From positions 24,114,501 through 24,178,500 of the forward strand of contig NC_092672.1 in NCBI RefSeq assembly GCF_964355755.1: 64,000 bases of DNA, in the 5' to 3' direction. This DNA is from Antedon mediterranea. Its lineage: Eukaryota; Echinodermata; Crinoidea; Comatulida; Antedonidae. The position numbers and the translations under genes were made by a program. Of the stretch, positions 23,219 to 34,067 are shown in pieces; position 1 is the first letter of the stretch, and every line of letters begins with the position of its first letter. A model generated the notes under the pieces. The model saw only the letters and a program-made list of their open reading frames with translations, was not told the origin of the DNA and ran no database searches.

Positions 23219-26200
23219 ATGACATACAAAATCATGAAGTTGCACGGTGGAGGTGGTGAAAATAAACCTAGAAAAAAAGGTCGTTTTGTAAAAAATAAAA
23301 CAAAAACAAGTTGTACTAATACAAATGACTCCTTGCATAGCTTTAATGAACAAACTGGAGAAAAGAAAATGAACATCACAGATGAAAAGAAGACTGTACT
23401 TACAGATGGAAATACACATAATCAAACAAATATTATTTCTCCAGATCAATACACAAATTGTCAAACATTTAATACAACTAATGAAGGTATTTCCAAAAAT
23501 GAAATGAATTATGGTATTATAGCACGGGGAAGTTATCATCAAGGTGATTACAGATTTCGAGAACTTGCAGGTAAACAATGCGTATCTAATTCTCTTATAG
23601 CTATGCTTTACTGTAAAATAAAAGATGGAAATGAATTCAAAACTTTTGATCTCGATGAAATGCTATTACTAGGCAGTGAATTGTATTACTTCATTCAAAA
23701 AGATTCATCAATGAATGAAGAATTGTTAATGGTGTCAGAACTACCAAAAGAACTTCATATTTTAAATAACTCGTTTGAAATGAAATACAGTGAGGGACTT
23801 TATGGTACATTAGAAGGAACTGATGAAGGTGCATTCTTGTATGGAGCAAAATCATTAGGACAAGCCTTAGAATATGAATTATGCAAGTATGATGCATGTT
23901 TCATGACTTTTTATGGAAGTACTTTTGCTATAATCAAACGTCCTACTGGTTACTTTATATTTGATTCACATTCAAGAAATAATGAGGGCGTGTTAACAGA
24001 AAATGGACGTAGTGTGTTGCTGTACTTTTCATCTTGGCAAGGTATTCATAAACACTGTTTAACTTTAGCCAAATCAATGAATTGCCCCTTACATGCCACT
24101 CAGTTTGATTTAACAGGGATGAATGTATCTTTGAAAAGCAACAAAGATGAAAATGAATATGATTTACATATAAATGCGTCAAGAGCAACAAACCACTCTG
24201 AACAAGACACAGGTGTTGATAATTTATTTGATGATATAGTAATTGATATTGAAAGTCATATTGACAAAAATGAATCATTTGATGCTAACAAATATTCAAA
24301 GGCACCTACATTAGATGAAAATGACACTTTATTTGGTAATATTGAAAGCCATATTAAAGAAAATGAATCATTTGAAACTAACAAATGTTCAAATCCACCT
24401 ACATTAGATGACAGTGAAATTACATATGTTTCAACTGAAGTAATAACAGAGAGAACTGATAAGTATTTTAAATACCTACCACTACAAGTACATTCTAAAG
24501 AATTGTTGTGTCATAAATTAGGTATTGATTACAATGGTTCAAATTTTGATACACCATTTGACCATGAACATGAATATATTACAAAACCTACTGCTACTAA
24601 AAAAATAACTGGTGATGGAAATTGTTTTTACAGAACAATTGCATATTTAATTAGTGGGACCGAAAGAAATCATTCTGTGTTCAGAAAAGCAAATGTAAAA
24701 CACATGTTAGAAACTAATGACCGGTTTAAATGTACATTAGACACACAGATATATAAAAGTGTAAAACAGTATGTATTCATGAATAAATTGATGAATTCCG
24801 GAACATGGGCTTGTGACACGGATATCATTTCGATGGCAAACATGCTGGACCGTGACATATATGCATACAATGACCAAACAGAACAATGGCAAATATTTTG
24901 TGCAAGAAAGCCAGGCTACTATAACGAAATTACAACAGAAAGAGGTATATATATACAGTATACTGGAGGTAATCATTTTGAAGCAATTACAACAGTATCC
25001 ACAATTAGTGAATCAAATGATGTTAAACAACCTGTGTACAACCATTTCAAATCCAAAGTGTCGATGAATGAATTTCCTTATACAAAAACTAAAAAAAGAA
25101 AATCAACAACAACTTATGAAGAAACTGATAAAAATTCATATTGTTTTGGTGAGGAATTTGAATCCATTTCCAAAAAAATTAAAACCATATGGGTTGATGA
25201 TATTGATAAAACAAATCATGGGACAACCAAAAAAAGAAAAAGAAAAAAAAGTGATGCTGTAAAACGAAAACTAAATAAAGAGAAAATGAAAGCAAAACGT
25301 ATCAAAAAACATTGTCAAAATGAACAAAATAAAACGACATCACGTAAAAAGAAAAACGCAAATGCAATGAAAAAGAAATATCAAACTGATATTAACTATA
25401 AATTAAAGAAACAAAGTACAGAAAAAAGAGCACAAAGAGACAAATATCAAAATAATCCAGATTTCAAAGAAAACACCAAAACAGATAACAGAGAAAAATA
25501 TCAAAATAATCCAGATTTCAAGGAGAAGGCCAAAACAAATCAAAGAGAAAAATATCAAAATAATCCAGATTCCAAGAAAAAAAGCAAAACATATCAAAGA
25601 GAAAAATATCTAAATAATCCAGATTTCAAGGAAAAAAGCAAAACAAATCAAAGAGAAAAATATCAAAATAATCAAGATTTTAGACAGAAATTCAAACAAA
25701 AAATGAAAAACATATCAAAACAAAAATATCAAAATATTCCACAACATAGGCAGAAAGTACTAGACAAAAATTTACAAAAAAGACAATGTGAAAAAGTAAA
25801 GAAAAAGACAATTGAATGTGTAATAACGAACTTCAGAAAATCCATATCCCATGGCCCCGAGTATGTCTGTTGTGTGTGTTTAAAACTTCTATTTGAAAAT
25901 CAAGTTATGAAATGCATAAAGGCAAAGTATGAAATTCCATCATGCATCAACGAAAGCTATTTACATACTTGTAACAGTGAATGTAATAATGAATGTGAAA
26001 TTGCTATGTCTTCTAGGAACTGTCTATGGATATGTTACACATGTCATAGAAAATTAATAAAAGCAGAAATTCCTTCAGAAGCCTATACAAACAATTTGAA
26101 ATTGCAAAATATTCCAGATGAACTTGAAACATTGAACAATTTAGAACAGCATTTGATTGCAATAAATATTCCGTTCATGAAAATCATGCATTTACCCAAA

Positions 26201-29200
26201 GGTGGTCAACAAGGAATACATGGTCCAGTTGTTTGCGTGCCATCAAACACGGTTGAAACTGTTAACGTTCTACCTAGACCTGAAACGGACGATCAAATGA
26301 TAAGAGTAAAATTAAAAAGAAAATTGTCTTACAAAGGTCATTATGAATATAAATACGTAAATAAGACAAAGGTCTTACAAGCTCTGCAATATTTGCATCA
26401 AAATAATAAGTGGTACTCTGACGTGGTTGTAAATGAAGAATGGAATAATGTTTTACCCGAAATAAGCCAAGACCTTGATGACAAATCTTTATCAGAAAAT
26501 GAAGAGCAAGAGGAAGATTTTGATTCACGGCTGTCTGGAATTCAATTAGATACATGTCTACAACCAACTGATATGAGACAAGAAATACTAGATCATTATT
26601 TTGATGACATTTTCTGTTGCGCACCATGTGAAGGAAATAGCCCTGTAGCACTTTTAAATAATAAATCACTGGAAGGAAAATGCTTTCCAACATTGTTTCC
26701 TACTGGACATTCAACATTCCATGATGCCAGAAATATTAAATTAACCCTAGGCCGTTACTTCCATAATAAATTGTGTCATGTCGACAACAGATTTGCAAAA
26801 AATACAGAATACATTTTCTTTGCACAATGCCTTTATGAAATAGAACAAGTATTGTCAAGTGTTTCTATTGCACTCAGAAAAAGTTCAGGTAAAAAAGATG
26901 ATTTCACTTCAGTAAAAGCATCGGATTTCAAAAGCGCTTCTAAAGTCCAAGAAATTCTAAAATGTGATAGAGGTTATAAATTTCTTAAACAAATCAGAGG
27001 AACTTGTCCATACTGGCAGTCTACACAAAAAGATGTACTAGCAATGGTGAGACAGCTTGGTAAACCAACATGGTTTGCATCATTTTCTTCAGCTGATATG
27101 AGATGGCCAGAGGTAATGAAAACGTTGTTGCTTGAAACAGGTGACAAACGAAATATCAATGAATTGGAATGGGCAGACAAATGTACACTATTAAAATCCA
27201 ATCCTGTAACAGTTGCACGAATGTTTGATAAAAGGTTTCATAACTTTTTGAGAAAAGTAATTCTATCTGATGCTCATCCTATTGGTAAAGTTATTGACTA
27301 CTTTTTCCGTGTTGAATATCAAGCCAGAGGTTCACCACATATTCATATGATTCTATGGGTTGAAAATGCACCTCAATTGGGAATTGACGAAAATGAAAAG
27401 GTAACAGAATTCATCGACAAATACGTATCTTGTAAAATTCCATCATTAGATGAGGATAAAGAACTTCATGAAATTGTTTCTGGTGTTCAAACCCATTGTA
27501 AACGACACTCAAAGTCATGTAAGAAAAAAGGTACAACATGTAGATTTAATTTTCCCAAACCACCATCTGAACAAACATTTATTATACAACGAAAAACCAC
27601 GGATGTTGATAACAATGAAACTGAAAACAATGATACGGATGAAAAAGACACTGCTAAAAATGAAGCTATAAAAGCAGCTAAAGATTTGTTGAAGAGTGTA
27701 AAAAGTGCACTTACTGGGGAAATACCTTACCAAGACACTAAACAACTATTTGAAAATTTGAATGTTACACAAACAGATTTCGAAGATGCTAATAATCTGA
27801 TAGCCACAAAAGATGACTTTCTGTTACAAAGAAATCCTCAAGACGCTTGGGTTAATCAATATAATCCTTCTTTGCTAAGAGCCTGGAATGCTAATATGGA
27901 CTTACAGTTTGTATCAAATGAGTATGCATGTGTCGCCTATGTTGTTTCATACATGTCAAAAGCTGAAAGAGAAATGGGACTACTTTTGTCACAAGCAGAA
28001 ACTGAAATTAAAGATGGAAATGACGACGCTAAAGAAAGTCTTAGGGAACTTGGTAATATGTACATGCAAAATCGTGAAGTGTCTGCACAAGAAAGTGTTT
28101 ATCGTGTTTGTAACCTCAGATTAAAAGAAGGTTCTAGAAAAGTAGAATTCATTCCTGTTGGACCTAATCCAGTAAGATTAAGTTTGCCAATAAATGTAAT
28201 TCAAAACAAAGATGATGATGATGAAATCACTTGGTTGCCAAGTAAACTTGACAAATATAAATCACGACCCGACGGGCTAAACTTCGAAAAGATGTGTCTT
28301 GCAACATTTTGTTCCGAGTATAGAATACTCTCATCATCAGAATATAATGGAAATAAGAAGAAACAAAATACATTTAGGTTAAAGAATAAATTGGGATATA
28401 TACAAAAACGGACACGAAGCAATAATGCCGTCGTCAGATATCCTCGATTTAAACAGCATATAGCACCAGAAAAATACTATATGAGTATAATGCAACTTTT
28501 CCTTCCATTTCGTACGGATCAGCAATTAAAACCACCTTCCTTTATGGCATATGAAGACTTTTATGAAAAGGGTTCTGTTAAATTATTTGGGGAGGATCTG
28601 CAAACAGTAAGTTCCATTGTTACAGAAAACATGCAACAATTTGAGCGTAATGCTGATGCTATTGAACAAGCACAGAACTATATAGATAAGTATGGACCAC
28701 CAGAAGACGCTTGGGGATTGTTGTGTCCTGAAAGTGAATTAGACAGGCTAGAAAACCCAAAACCAAACATCGAAAATGATGATGAACAAGGCGAAAACAT
28801 TATTCCGGATTTAGGACCCAAGGAAAAAGAACCGTATAGATTAGAACATACAGAAAGTAGAATATCAAAACAGGAAAGCAACAATATGATCAGATGCCTA
28901 AATGACAAACAACAGAAAGTATTTTATGAAATAAGACAGTGGTACTTAAACAAAGTGAACGGAAAACAGCCTGAACCATTTCATGTATTCATCACTGGAG
29001 GTGCTGGTGTTGGCAAGAGTCACTTGGTTAAATGTATTTACAACGAAGGTACAAGAATACTTGGAAAAATGATGCAAAATCCAGACGATGTTTCAATTTT
29101 GAAAGTTGCTCCTACCGGAATTGCAGCATACAATATAAATGGTAAAACAATCCACAGTGCTCTATCTATCCCTATTAATGTATCATTTCCATATCAACCT

Positions 29201-30925
29201 CTTGGAGAAGAGAAAATAACGCAACTTCGTAATCGCCTTGGTCAATTACAACTACTAATCATTGACGAAATATCCATGGTAGATCAAAAGATGTTATGTT
29301 ACATACATGGCCGATTAAGACAGATAAAACAAGTACGAGATGATTCACCGTTTGGTAATGTTTCAGTATTGGCAGTTGGAGACTTTTTTCAATTACCACC
29401 TGTAAAAGGCAGTTCATTATATAAAGAATCGCTTCAAAATATATTATGGACAGATAATTTCAAGCAAATAGATCTCGATGAGATAATGAGGCAGAGGGAA
29501 GATGCTAAATTCGCTAATTTGTTAAACAGATTACGAACAAAGGAAAAAAATCAAATTTTGTCAAATGACGATTTACAAATGCTGAAATCACGTGAAACTG
29601 GTGAAGACTGTGAAGAAGCCATTCATATATATTCATATAACAAAGATGTTTCCGCCTGGAATAAGAAAATGTTGCACAAAAAATGCACAGACATAATATG
29701 TATTGAAGCAGAAGATACAGAAATGAATACCAAAAGGAAAGACACAATTCGTGACAAACCAATAAAGAAGTCTAATCAATGTTCACTTCCAAGTTACTTA
29801 TGGGTTGCACCTAATGCCAGAGTAATGTTAATTAAAAATGTCGATGTAAGTAAAGGAATGACAAATGGATGTATGGGAAATATTACAGAAATAATTAAGC
29901 CTGACAACAATTCTAAACCAACTACAATCAAAATTAAATTTGATAACCAAATTGATATTCAGTCTATTGAAAAGTATCAAGAATCGATGGGAAAAAAATA
30001 CAGTCGCAAACAATTTCCGTTGAAATTGGCTTATGCATGTACCGTGCACAAAGTACAGGGAATGACAATGAATAAAGCTGTTGTAAATCTTAAAAATACG
30101 TTTTTGTCTGGACAAGCATATGTAGGTTTAAGTCGTGTTACTTCTTTATCGGGTCTTTATATTGAAAACTTTGATCCCAAACATATACGATGTGACCCAA
30201 CAATTAAAACTTGCTTAAACAATATGCAACCCTTTTTACAACCGAATAAACCTAGTACTGTTACACAATTTCAATATTGTATCACGTTGCATAACATACA
30301 AGGCTTGAGACAACATTTGACTGACTTAAAATGTAATACATCTTTTTCCAATTCCGATTTCATCTGTCTTACAGAAACCTGGATTAATGACAACAATATC
30401 AGTAATATTGGTATGGACAATTTCAAATTGTATCACCAGCCAAGGTGTCAATCATATTCTAATGACAACACAATTACTTCAGAATTAAAAAATAAGGGAC
30501 ACGGTGGTGTTGCAGTGTATACCAGAAATAAATATTGTAGTAGACTAAACATAAATTTTAAAGATATCGAATTCATTTCTTTTATGGTAACATCTCCATT
30601 GTCTGTTATTATCACAGTTATATATCGACCCCCTATATATGATATCAAGAAATTCTGTAAGGTTCTTGAAAATTTATTGGAAGCAATACATAAAGTGGGT
30701 ACAAGATGCATTATAATGGGTGATTTCAATGAAGATTTGTTAAAAAACATATCCCATGTTAATAACCTACTGGCCAGACACAATTACCAACAGCTAATAA
30801 CATCCAGTACAACTGAAGGCGGAACTCTTTTGGATCATGTTTATATTAGAAACCTTGACACAGTGCATACAGAAGTAATACCCATATATTATAGTTACCA
30901 TGAAATTATTAAAATACAAATATAA
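23219..30925 (+). CDS. Helitron/Helentron-type Rep-helicase polyprotein with two cysteine-protease domains and an endonuclease
   Basis: An uninterrupted 2568-residue ORF. Domains in order: a cysteine-protease-like domain resembling herpesvirus tegument proteases (Cys121 in KQC, Asp249-x-His251); OTU protease (Asp466, Cys469 in DGNC, His586 in GNHFEA); Lys-rich linker with five 18-residue KYQNNPDF-type repeats (about 741-830); Cys/His cluster (about 881-952); Helitron Rep with HUH motif (His1374, His1376) and catalytic tyrosines Tyr1574 and Tyr1578 (YxxxYxxK); PIF1-family helicase (Walker A 1927-1934, DE at 2016-2017, VHKxQGMT about 2276, GLSR about 2303); exonuclease-endonuclease-phosphatase domain (Glu2386, GDFN 2501-2504). 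Together these catalyse rolling-circle transposition: Rep nicks and joins ssDNA and the helicase unwinds. OTU plus C-terminal endonuclease places it with Helentron/Helitron2 types. The last endonuclease motif reads SYH where SDH is expected. The start is the first Met of the frame. Element termini were not identified. Confidence 0.93.
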   Translation: MTYKIMKLHGGGGENKPRKKGRFVKNKTKTSCTNTNDSLHSFNEQTGEKKMNITDEKKTVLTDGNTHNQTNIISPDQYTNCQTFNTTNEGISKNEMNYGIIARGSYHQGDYRFRELAGKQCVSNSLIAMLYCKIKDGNEFKTFDLDEMLLLGSELYYFIQKDSSMNEELLMVSELPKELHILNNSFEMKYSEGLYGTLEGTDEGAFLYGAKSLGQALEYELCKYDACFMTFYGSTFAIIKRPTGYFIFDSHSRNNEGVLTENGRSVLLYFSSWQGIHKHCLTLAKSMNCPLHATQFDLTGMNVSLKSNKDENEYDLHINASRATNHSEQDTGVDNLFDDIVIDIESHIDKNESFDANKYSKAPTLDENDTLFGNIESHIKENESFETNKCSNPPTLDDSEITYVSTEVITERTDKYFKYLPLQVHSKELLCHKLGIDYNGSNFDTPFDHEHEYITKPTATKKITGDGNCFYRTIAYLISGTERNHSVFRKANVKHMLETNDRFKCTLDTQIYKSVKQYVFMNKLMNSGTWACDTDIISMANMLDRDIYAYNDQTEQWQIFCARKPGYYNEITTERGIYIQYTGGNHFEAITTVSTISESNDVKQPVYNHFKSKVSMNEFPYTKTKKRKSTTTYEETDKNSYCFGEEFESISKKIKTIWVDDIDKTNHGTTKKRKRKKSDAVKRKLNKEKMKAKRIKKHCQNEQNKTTSRKKKNANAMKKKYQTDINYKLKKQSTEKRAQRDKYQNNPDFKENTKTDNREKYQNNPDFKEKAKTNQREKYQNNPDSKKKSKTYQREKYLNNPDFKEKSKTNQREKYQNNQDFRQKFKQKMKNISKQKYQNIPQHRQKVLDKNLQKRQCEKVKKKTIECVITNFRKSISHGPEYVCCVCLKLLFENQVMKCIKAKYEIPSCINESYLHTCNSECNNECEIAMSSRNCLWICYTCHRKLIKAEIPSEAYTNNLKLQNIPDELETLNNLEQHLIAINIPFMKIMHLPKGGQQGIHGPVVCVPSNTVETVNVLPRPETDDQMIRVKLKRKLSYKGHYEYKYVNKTKVLQALQYLHQNNKWYSDVVVNEEWNNVLPEISQDLDDKSLSENEEQEEDFDSRLSGIQLDTCLQPTDMRQEILDHYFDDIFCCAPCEGNSPVALLNNKSLEGKCFPTLFPTGHSTFHDARNIKLTLGRYFHNKLCHVDNRFAKNTEYIFFAQCLYEIEQVLSSVSIALRKSSGKKDDFTSVKASDFKSASKVQEILKCDRGYKFLKQIRGTCPYWQSTQKDVLAMVRQLGKPTWFASFSSADMRWPEVMKTLLLETGDKRNINELEWADKCTLLKSNPVTVARMFDKRFHNFLRKVILSDAHPIGKVIDYFFRVEYQARGSPHIHMILWVENAPQLGIDENEKVTEFIDKYVSCKIPSLDEDKELHEIVSGVQTHCKRHSKSCKKKGTTCRFNFPKPPSEQTFIIQRKTTDVDNNETENNDTDEKDTAKNEAIKAAKDLLKSVKSALTGEIPYQDTKQLFENLNVTQTDFEDANNLIATKDDFLLQRNPQDAWVNQYNPSLLRAWNANMDLQFVSNEYACVAYVVSYMSKAEREMGLLLSQAETEIKDGNDDAKESLRELGNMYMQNREVSAQESVYRVCNLRLKEGSRKVEFIPVGPNPVRLSLPINVIQNKDDDDEITWLPSKLDKYKSRPDGLNFEKMCLATFCSEYRILSSSEYNGNKKKQNTFRLKNKLGYIQKRTRSNNAVVRYPRFKQHIAPEKYYMSIMQLFLPFRTDQQLKPPSFMAYEDFYEKGSVKLFGEDLQTVSSIVTENMQQFERNADAIEQAQNYIDKYGPPEDAWGLLCPESELDRLENPKPNIENDDEQGENIIPDLGPKEKEPYRLEHTESRISKQESNNMIRCLNDKQQKVFYEIRQWYLNKVNGKQPEPFHVFITGGAGVGKSHLVKCIYNEGTRILGKMMQNPDDVSILKVAPTGIAAYNINGKTIHSALSIPINVSFPYQPLGEEKITQLRNRLGQLQLLIIDEISMVDQKMLCYIHGRLRQIKQVRDDSPFGNVSVLAVGDFFQLPPVKGSSLYKESLQNILWTDNFKQIDLDEIMRQREDAKFANLLNRLRTKEKNQILSNDDLQMLKSRETGEDCEEAIHIYSYNKDVSAWNKKMLHKKCTDIICIEAEDTEMNTKRKDTIRDKPIKKSNQCSLPSYLWVAPNARVMLIKNVDVSKGMTNGCMGNITEIIKPDNNSKPTTIKIKFDNQIDIQSIEKYQESMGKKYSRKQFPLKLAYACTVHKVQGMTMNKAVVNLKNTFLSGQAYVGLSRVTSLSGLYIENFDPKHIRCDPTIKTCLNNMQPFLQPNKPSTVTQFQYCITLHNIQGLRQHLTDLKCNTSFSNSDFICLTETWINDNNISNIGMDNFKLYHQPRCQSYSNDNTITSELKNKGHGGVAVYTRNKYCSRLNINFKDIEFISFMVTSPLSVIITVIYRPPIYDIKKFCKVLENLLEAIHKVGTRCIIMGDFNEDLLKNISHVNNLLARHNYQQLITSSTTEGGTLLDHVYIRNLDTVHTEVIPIYYSYHEIIKIQI

Positions 30926-31478
30926 TAAATATACCCCTATAACAAATAAAACCCATTTCCTTGTATTCCAAATATACCATAATAAAATGTATTATATTAA
31001 TTGCTGATTAAATCAAGTGATTAATTTTTAATATACAATAATAAATAGTATTTATTTCAACATGCTTCTAACACAACTACCGGTAAATTCCCCGTTAAAA
31101 TATAGAGAACAATGAAAAATTCTGCAACTGCACTTTAGTCTTTTAATATATTATAAATACAATACAATAAATACAATACATTTTCTAAAGAAATATTTAT
31201 ACATACAATAGAATACCTATTATTGATATGCGGCCTAATAATGATAATTTAATTATCATGTTCGTATTCCAAACAATAACTATTGTTTGTTTTATGTACC
31301 CAAAAAACCGGGCTATTTAAAAAATAAACAAACTGTACCGCATTTTCTTGTATAAATAAAATAAATACCTATATCTTGTATAGTGCAATATTTTATATAC
31401 ATATTTTTGTAATGTAATTATAAATGGCCCTAATTGTTCCTTCTTCGCATTTTAAATAATTATCCAATCGCGTTTTGA

Positions 31479-32241
31479 ACCGTGTATAATTTCTCTATGG
31501 TCGTGTTTATACAACACCCTAAATTTGAACACGGCTTTAATTTTTAGCGTGTTGTTCGGACCGAGGTCAACCCACCTTAACGTTTGCTGTTATACTAGAA
31601 ATCACGATACCGTGTTATACCGGAAGTTTCATCAACACGCAGTGCATGCTAGGATAAAAGGTCAAATCGTTGATCGCGCTTGAATTGGCTGAGTTGTCAA
31701 CAATCATCGTCGCCTCCTCGCTGTCGATTCGCGCGGTTTTTACCATTTTCATTATATTGTATTCGTTCACGTTTGCATTGTTGTTTATTTTGTTCTCGGT
31801 TCATTTAAATTAATAAAAGTTATTTTAAGGGTTTCATTGTTTCATCTATACACTATGGAAGAAGATGCCATTTTTGCGATGTTATTTTTTTTATTCTGTT
31901 TGGAGTGGGAAACGATAGATGCCAGTACTACCACTACGAGTTGGCCCCACTAGGCTACTAGGCGTAAGACGTGGTAGGAGGATGATTGCTGGCAGCGAAG
32001 CAGCAATAAATGGGCCCAATCTTGTTAGCAATGTCGCATGACATGATTGATATTACGACCTGTTTTAACGAGAGGTCAAAATATACCCTGAGGACACTTC
32101 CAACACGGTAACGGCGACCGGGAATCCACCAAATTTTAGGATTCAGCCAAGTAGCCTTTTTTGCAATTAAAATCTCATTACACGGAATCTCTTTGTTGTT
32201 ATACAACACACTTTTCGTAGGCGTGTAGAATATGCTAGGCC
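31479..32241. mobile_element. Insertion of unknown class within the duplicated region
   Basis: About 760 bp missing from the second copy of the duplication, where TGTTCTG runs straight into TATTCCATGAC. It is less AT-rich than its surroundings. Both ends hold TTATACAACAC in the same orientation, and no convincing terminal inverted repeat was found. A short frame from ATG 31856 and a 98-codon frame on the minus strand (31958-32254) have no recognisable domain. It may be a decayed transposon or a captured host fragment. Confidence 0.4.
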
Positions 32242-32302
32242 TATTCCATCCCATGATATATTTTATAGTCCAATATTTAATATTGTGGCCATTTGTATAA
32301 TG

Positions 32303-32944
32303 CAGTCGACTCCGCCTAAGTCGAAATTAATAAGACTGGTATAAAAAATCGAGTTATGCGAACTTCGACTTACAGATTTGAAAAAAAATAACTATAGATA
32401 GGCTAGACCTAGCTACCTAGGCCTAGGTTCACTCGCTACGGATAGTACGCCTAGTAGACCCTGTCGCAATCACGGCCCACACGATCGATGAGTCTTCTTT
32501 GATTGCTAGCTACCCTTAGGCCTAATAAATGCTAAGTCTCCTTTATCGGCAACGAAAAACTGTATTTTCTTTATGGTTTAAGCCGAAACAATAAAAAAAA
32601 CGTACAATAAGTACATTTCGGTTCGTTCTTATTGGAAATCGGTATCCATTGTTTATTGCAATCTGTCTACCACAAAATGGGTACCCACGAAACGCCGGTC
32701 AACTCACAGCAGATAACTGTACTAGGCCTAGTGTAGTGCGCGAGTTTTATAGAGAGGATGCCGCCTATCACAACCTGCTTGAGAGAACCGATACGGGCCC
32801 ACATTATCACCACCACTGTCGTTTGTTTATCGAATTTTTTTAATCGTTACCGCGTGATTTGTGACTTCGACTTATACGCGTCGATATATCACTAAAGAAT
32901 GTGTGTATTCGGACCGCAAAAAGACGTTAGACGAATTTCGACTG
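32303..32944. mobile_element. Probable non-autonomous DNA transposon with CAGTCGA ends
   Basis: The 642 bp stretch starts CAGTCGACTCCGCC and ends ATTTCGACTG, an imperfect terminal inverted repeat (CAGTCGA shared). AAGTCGAA/TTCGACTTA words recur near both ends. The duplicate copy lacks it (empty site near 33703). The end sequence recalls pogo/Tigger-like elements, but that assignment is from memory of the terminal motif only. No transposase frame is present. Confidence 0.5.
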
Positions 32945-33268
32945 GTAGTAGGCCTAAGTGTTTTGAATCAACAATATTTAGAAAATACGGGTAATACTAT
33001 ACATCATATTTCAAATAAATAAATTACAAAATATAGCCTAATATTTTTCTTATTTCCATCATCAAAATAATAAAGTGAAATATTACATAACCAAAAATGT
33101 TAACAACACATTCCCATGAAAAATGCTTTCTAACAACTAGCTTAGCACGCAATATTAATTAATGCTTATCAGTTGTTTTAAAGCGACGCGCCGACAAAGC
33201 ACCGGCTCAAAGACGGTATATCGAATTTTCACGTTTGATCTCACTTTACCCGTATCATGATTAACTTC

Positions 33269-34009
33269 CGGTAAGTTCCCCGTTGAGACATGATCAAAAA
33301 TTAAAGAATTCTGCGAATGCACTATCATTAGTAGCCAACAATACATTTTATAAAGAAATGTTTATACAGATAAAATAAAATTTCCAATTTTCTCTTTATT
33401 TCATAAAATATCACAATATCTCGTGCATTATTTATAATAATTTTAAAGTTGATAGCGTACATTTTTGATATAGGCCTACCTGTTATCGGTCAAATAATGA
33501 TAATTTAATTATCATGTTCGTATTCAAAACAATTACCGCATTTTCTTGCATAATTATAGATCTTTGATAGTGTAATAATAGATGAGCCTAATTGATAAAA
33601 TATAATATAATCTTCTTCGCATTTCTAACAATAATCCAATCGTGTTCTGTATTCCATGACATATTTTGCATAGTCCAATATTTAATACTGTAGGGATTTG
33701 TATAATAGTAATAGTTTTAAATCAACAATCTTTAGTAAATACGACTGTAATACTATACATCATAATTCAAATAAATAAATTACAAAAATATTATTTTTAT
33801 ATATCTTATTTCCATCAACAAATAATAAACTGAAATATTACATAACAAAAATGTTAACAACACACATTCCCATGGAAAAATAGTAGCTCAGCACGCAACA
33901 TTAATTAATGCTTATCAGTTGTTTTAAAGCGACGCGCCGACAAAGCACCGCCTCAAAGACGGTATATCTAATTTTAACGTTTGATCTCACTTTACCCCTA
34001 TCATGATTA
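33269..34009 (+). repeat. Upstream-region tandem duplication, copy 2 (uninterrupted)
   Basis: This 741 bp copy ends 58 bp before the start codon of the OB-fold gene, so the duplicated sequence probably includes that gene's promoter region. The segment sharing GACGCGCCGACAAAGCACCG is very similar to 33181-33267, at an offset of 746 bp. Confidence 0.65.
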
Positions 34010-34067
34010 TGTAACCCAAGCCACAAGTGCACGTGTTTGTATCACAATCATCATTCTATCAATAATC

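Larger units (their letters stand above)
31080..33267 (+). repeat. Upstream-region tandem duplication, copy 1 (with two insertions)
   Basis: It begins CCGGTAAATTCCCCGTT and ends with CTTTACCCGTATCATGATTA. The three blocks 31080-31478, 32242-32302 and 32945-33267 line up in order with the uninterrupted copy at 33269-34009. The two intervening stretches are absent from that copy and so are insertions here or, less likely, deletions there. Non-coding. The AT-rich 30926-31079 before it shows nothing recognisable. Confidence 0.65.

Noticed and set aside
25403-25597. Long minus-strand frames within the Helitron ORF
   Set aside because: Shadows of the Lys-rich repeat coding region and of other biased codons on the plus strand.
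23219-30925. Helitron as proven autonomous partner of families A and B
   Set aside because: The terminal hairpin core TCGTCA-AAG-TGACGA was not seen flanking the Helitron ORF between 18281 and 38068, so the link remains hypothetical.
31958-32254. 98-codon minus-strand frame in the insertion at 31479
   Set aside because: No recognisable transposase motif. Possibly a decayed fragment, but not supportable as a gene.
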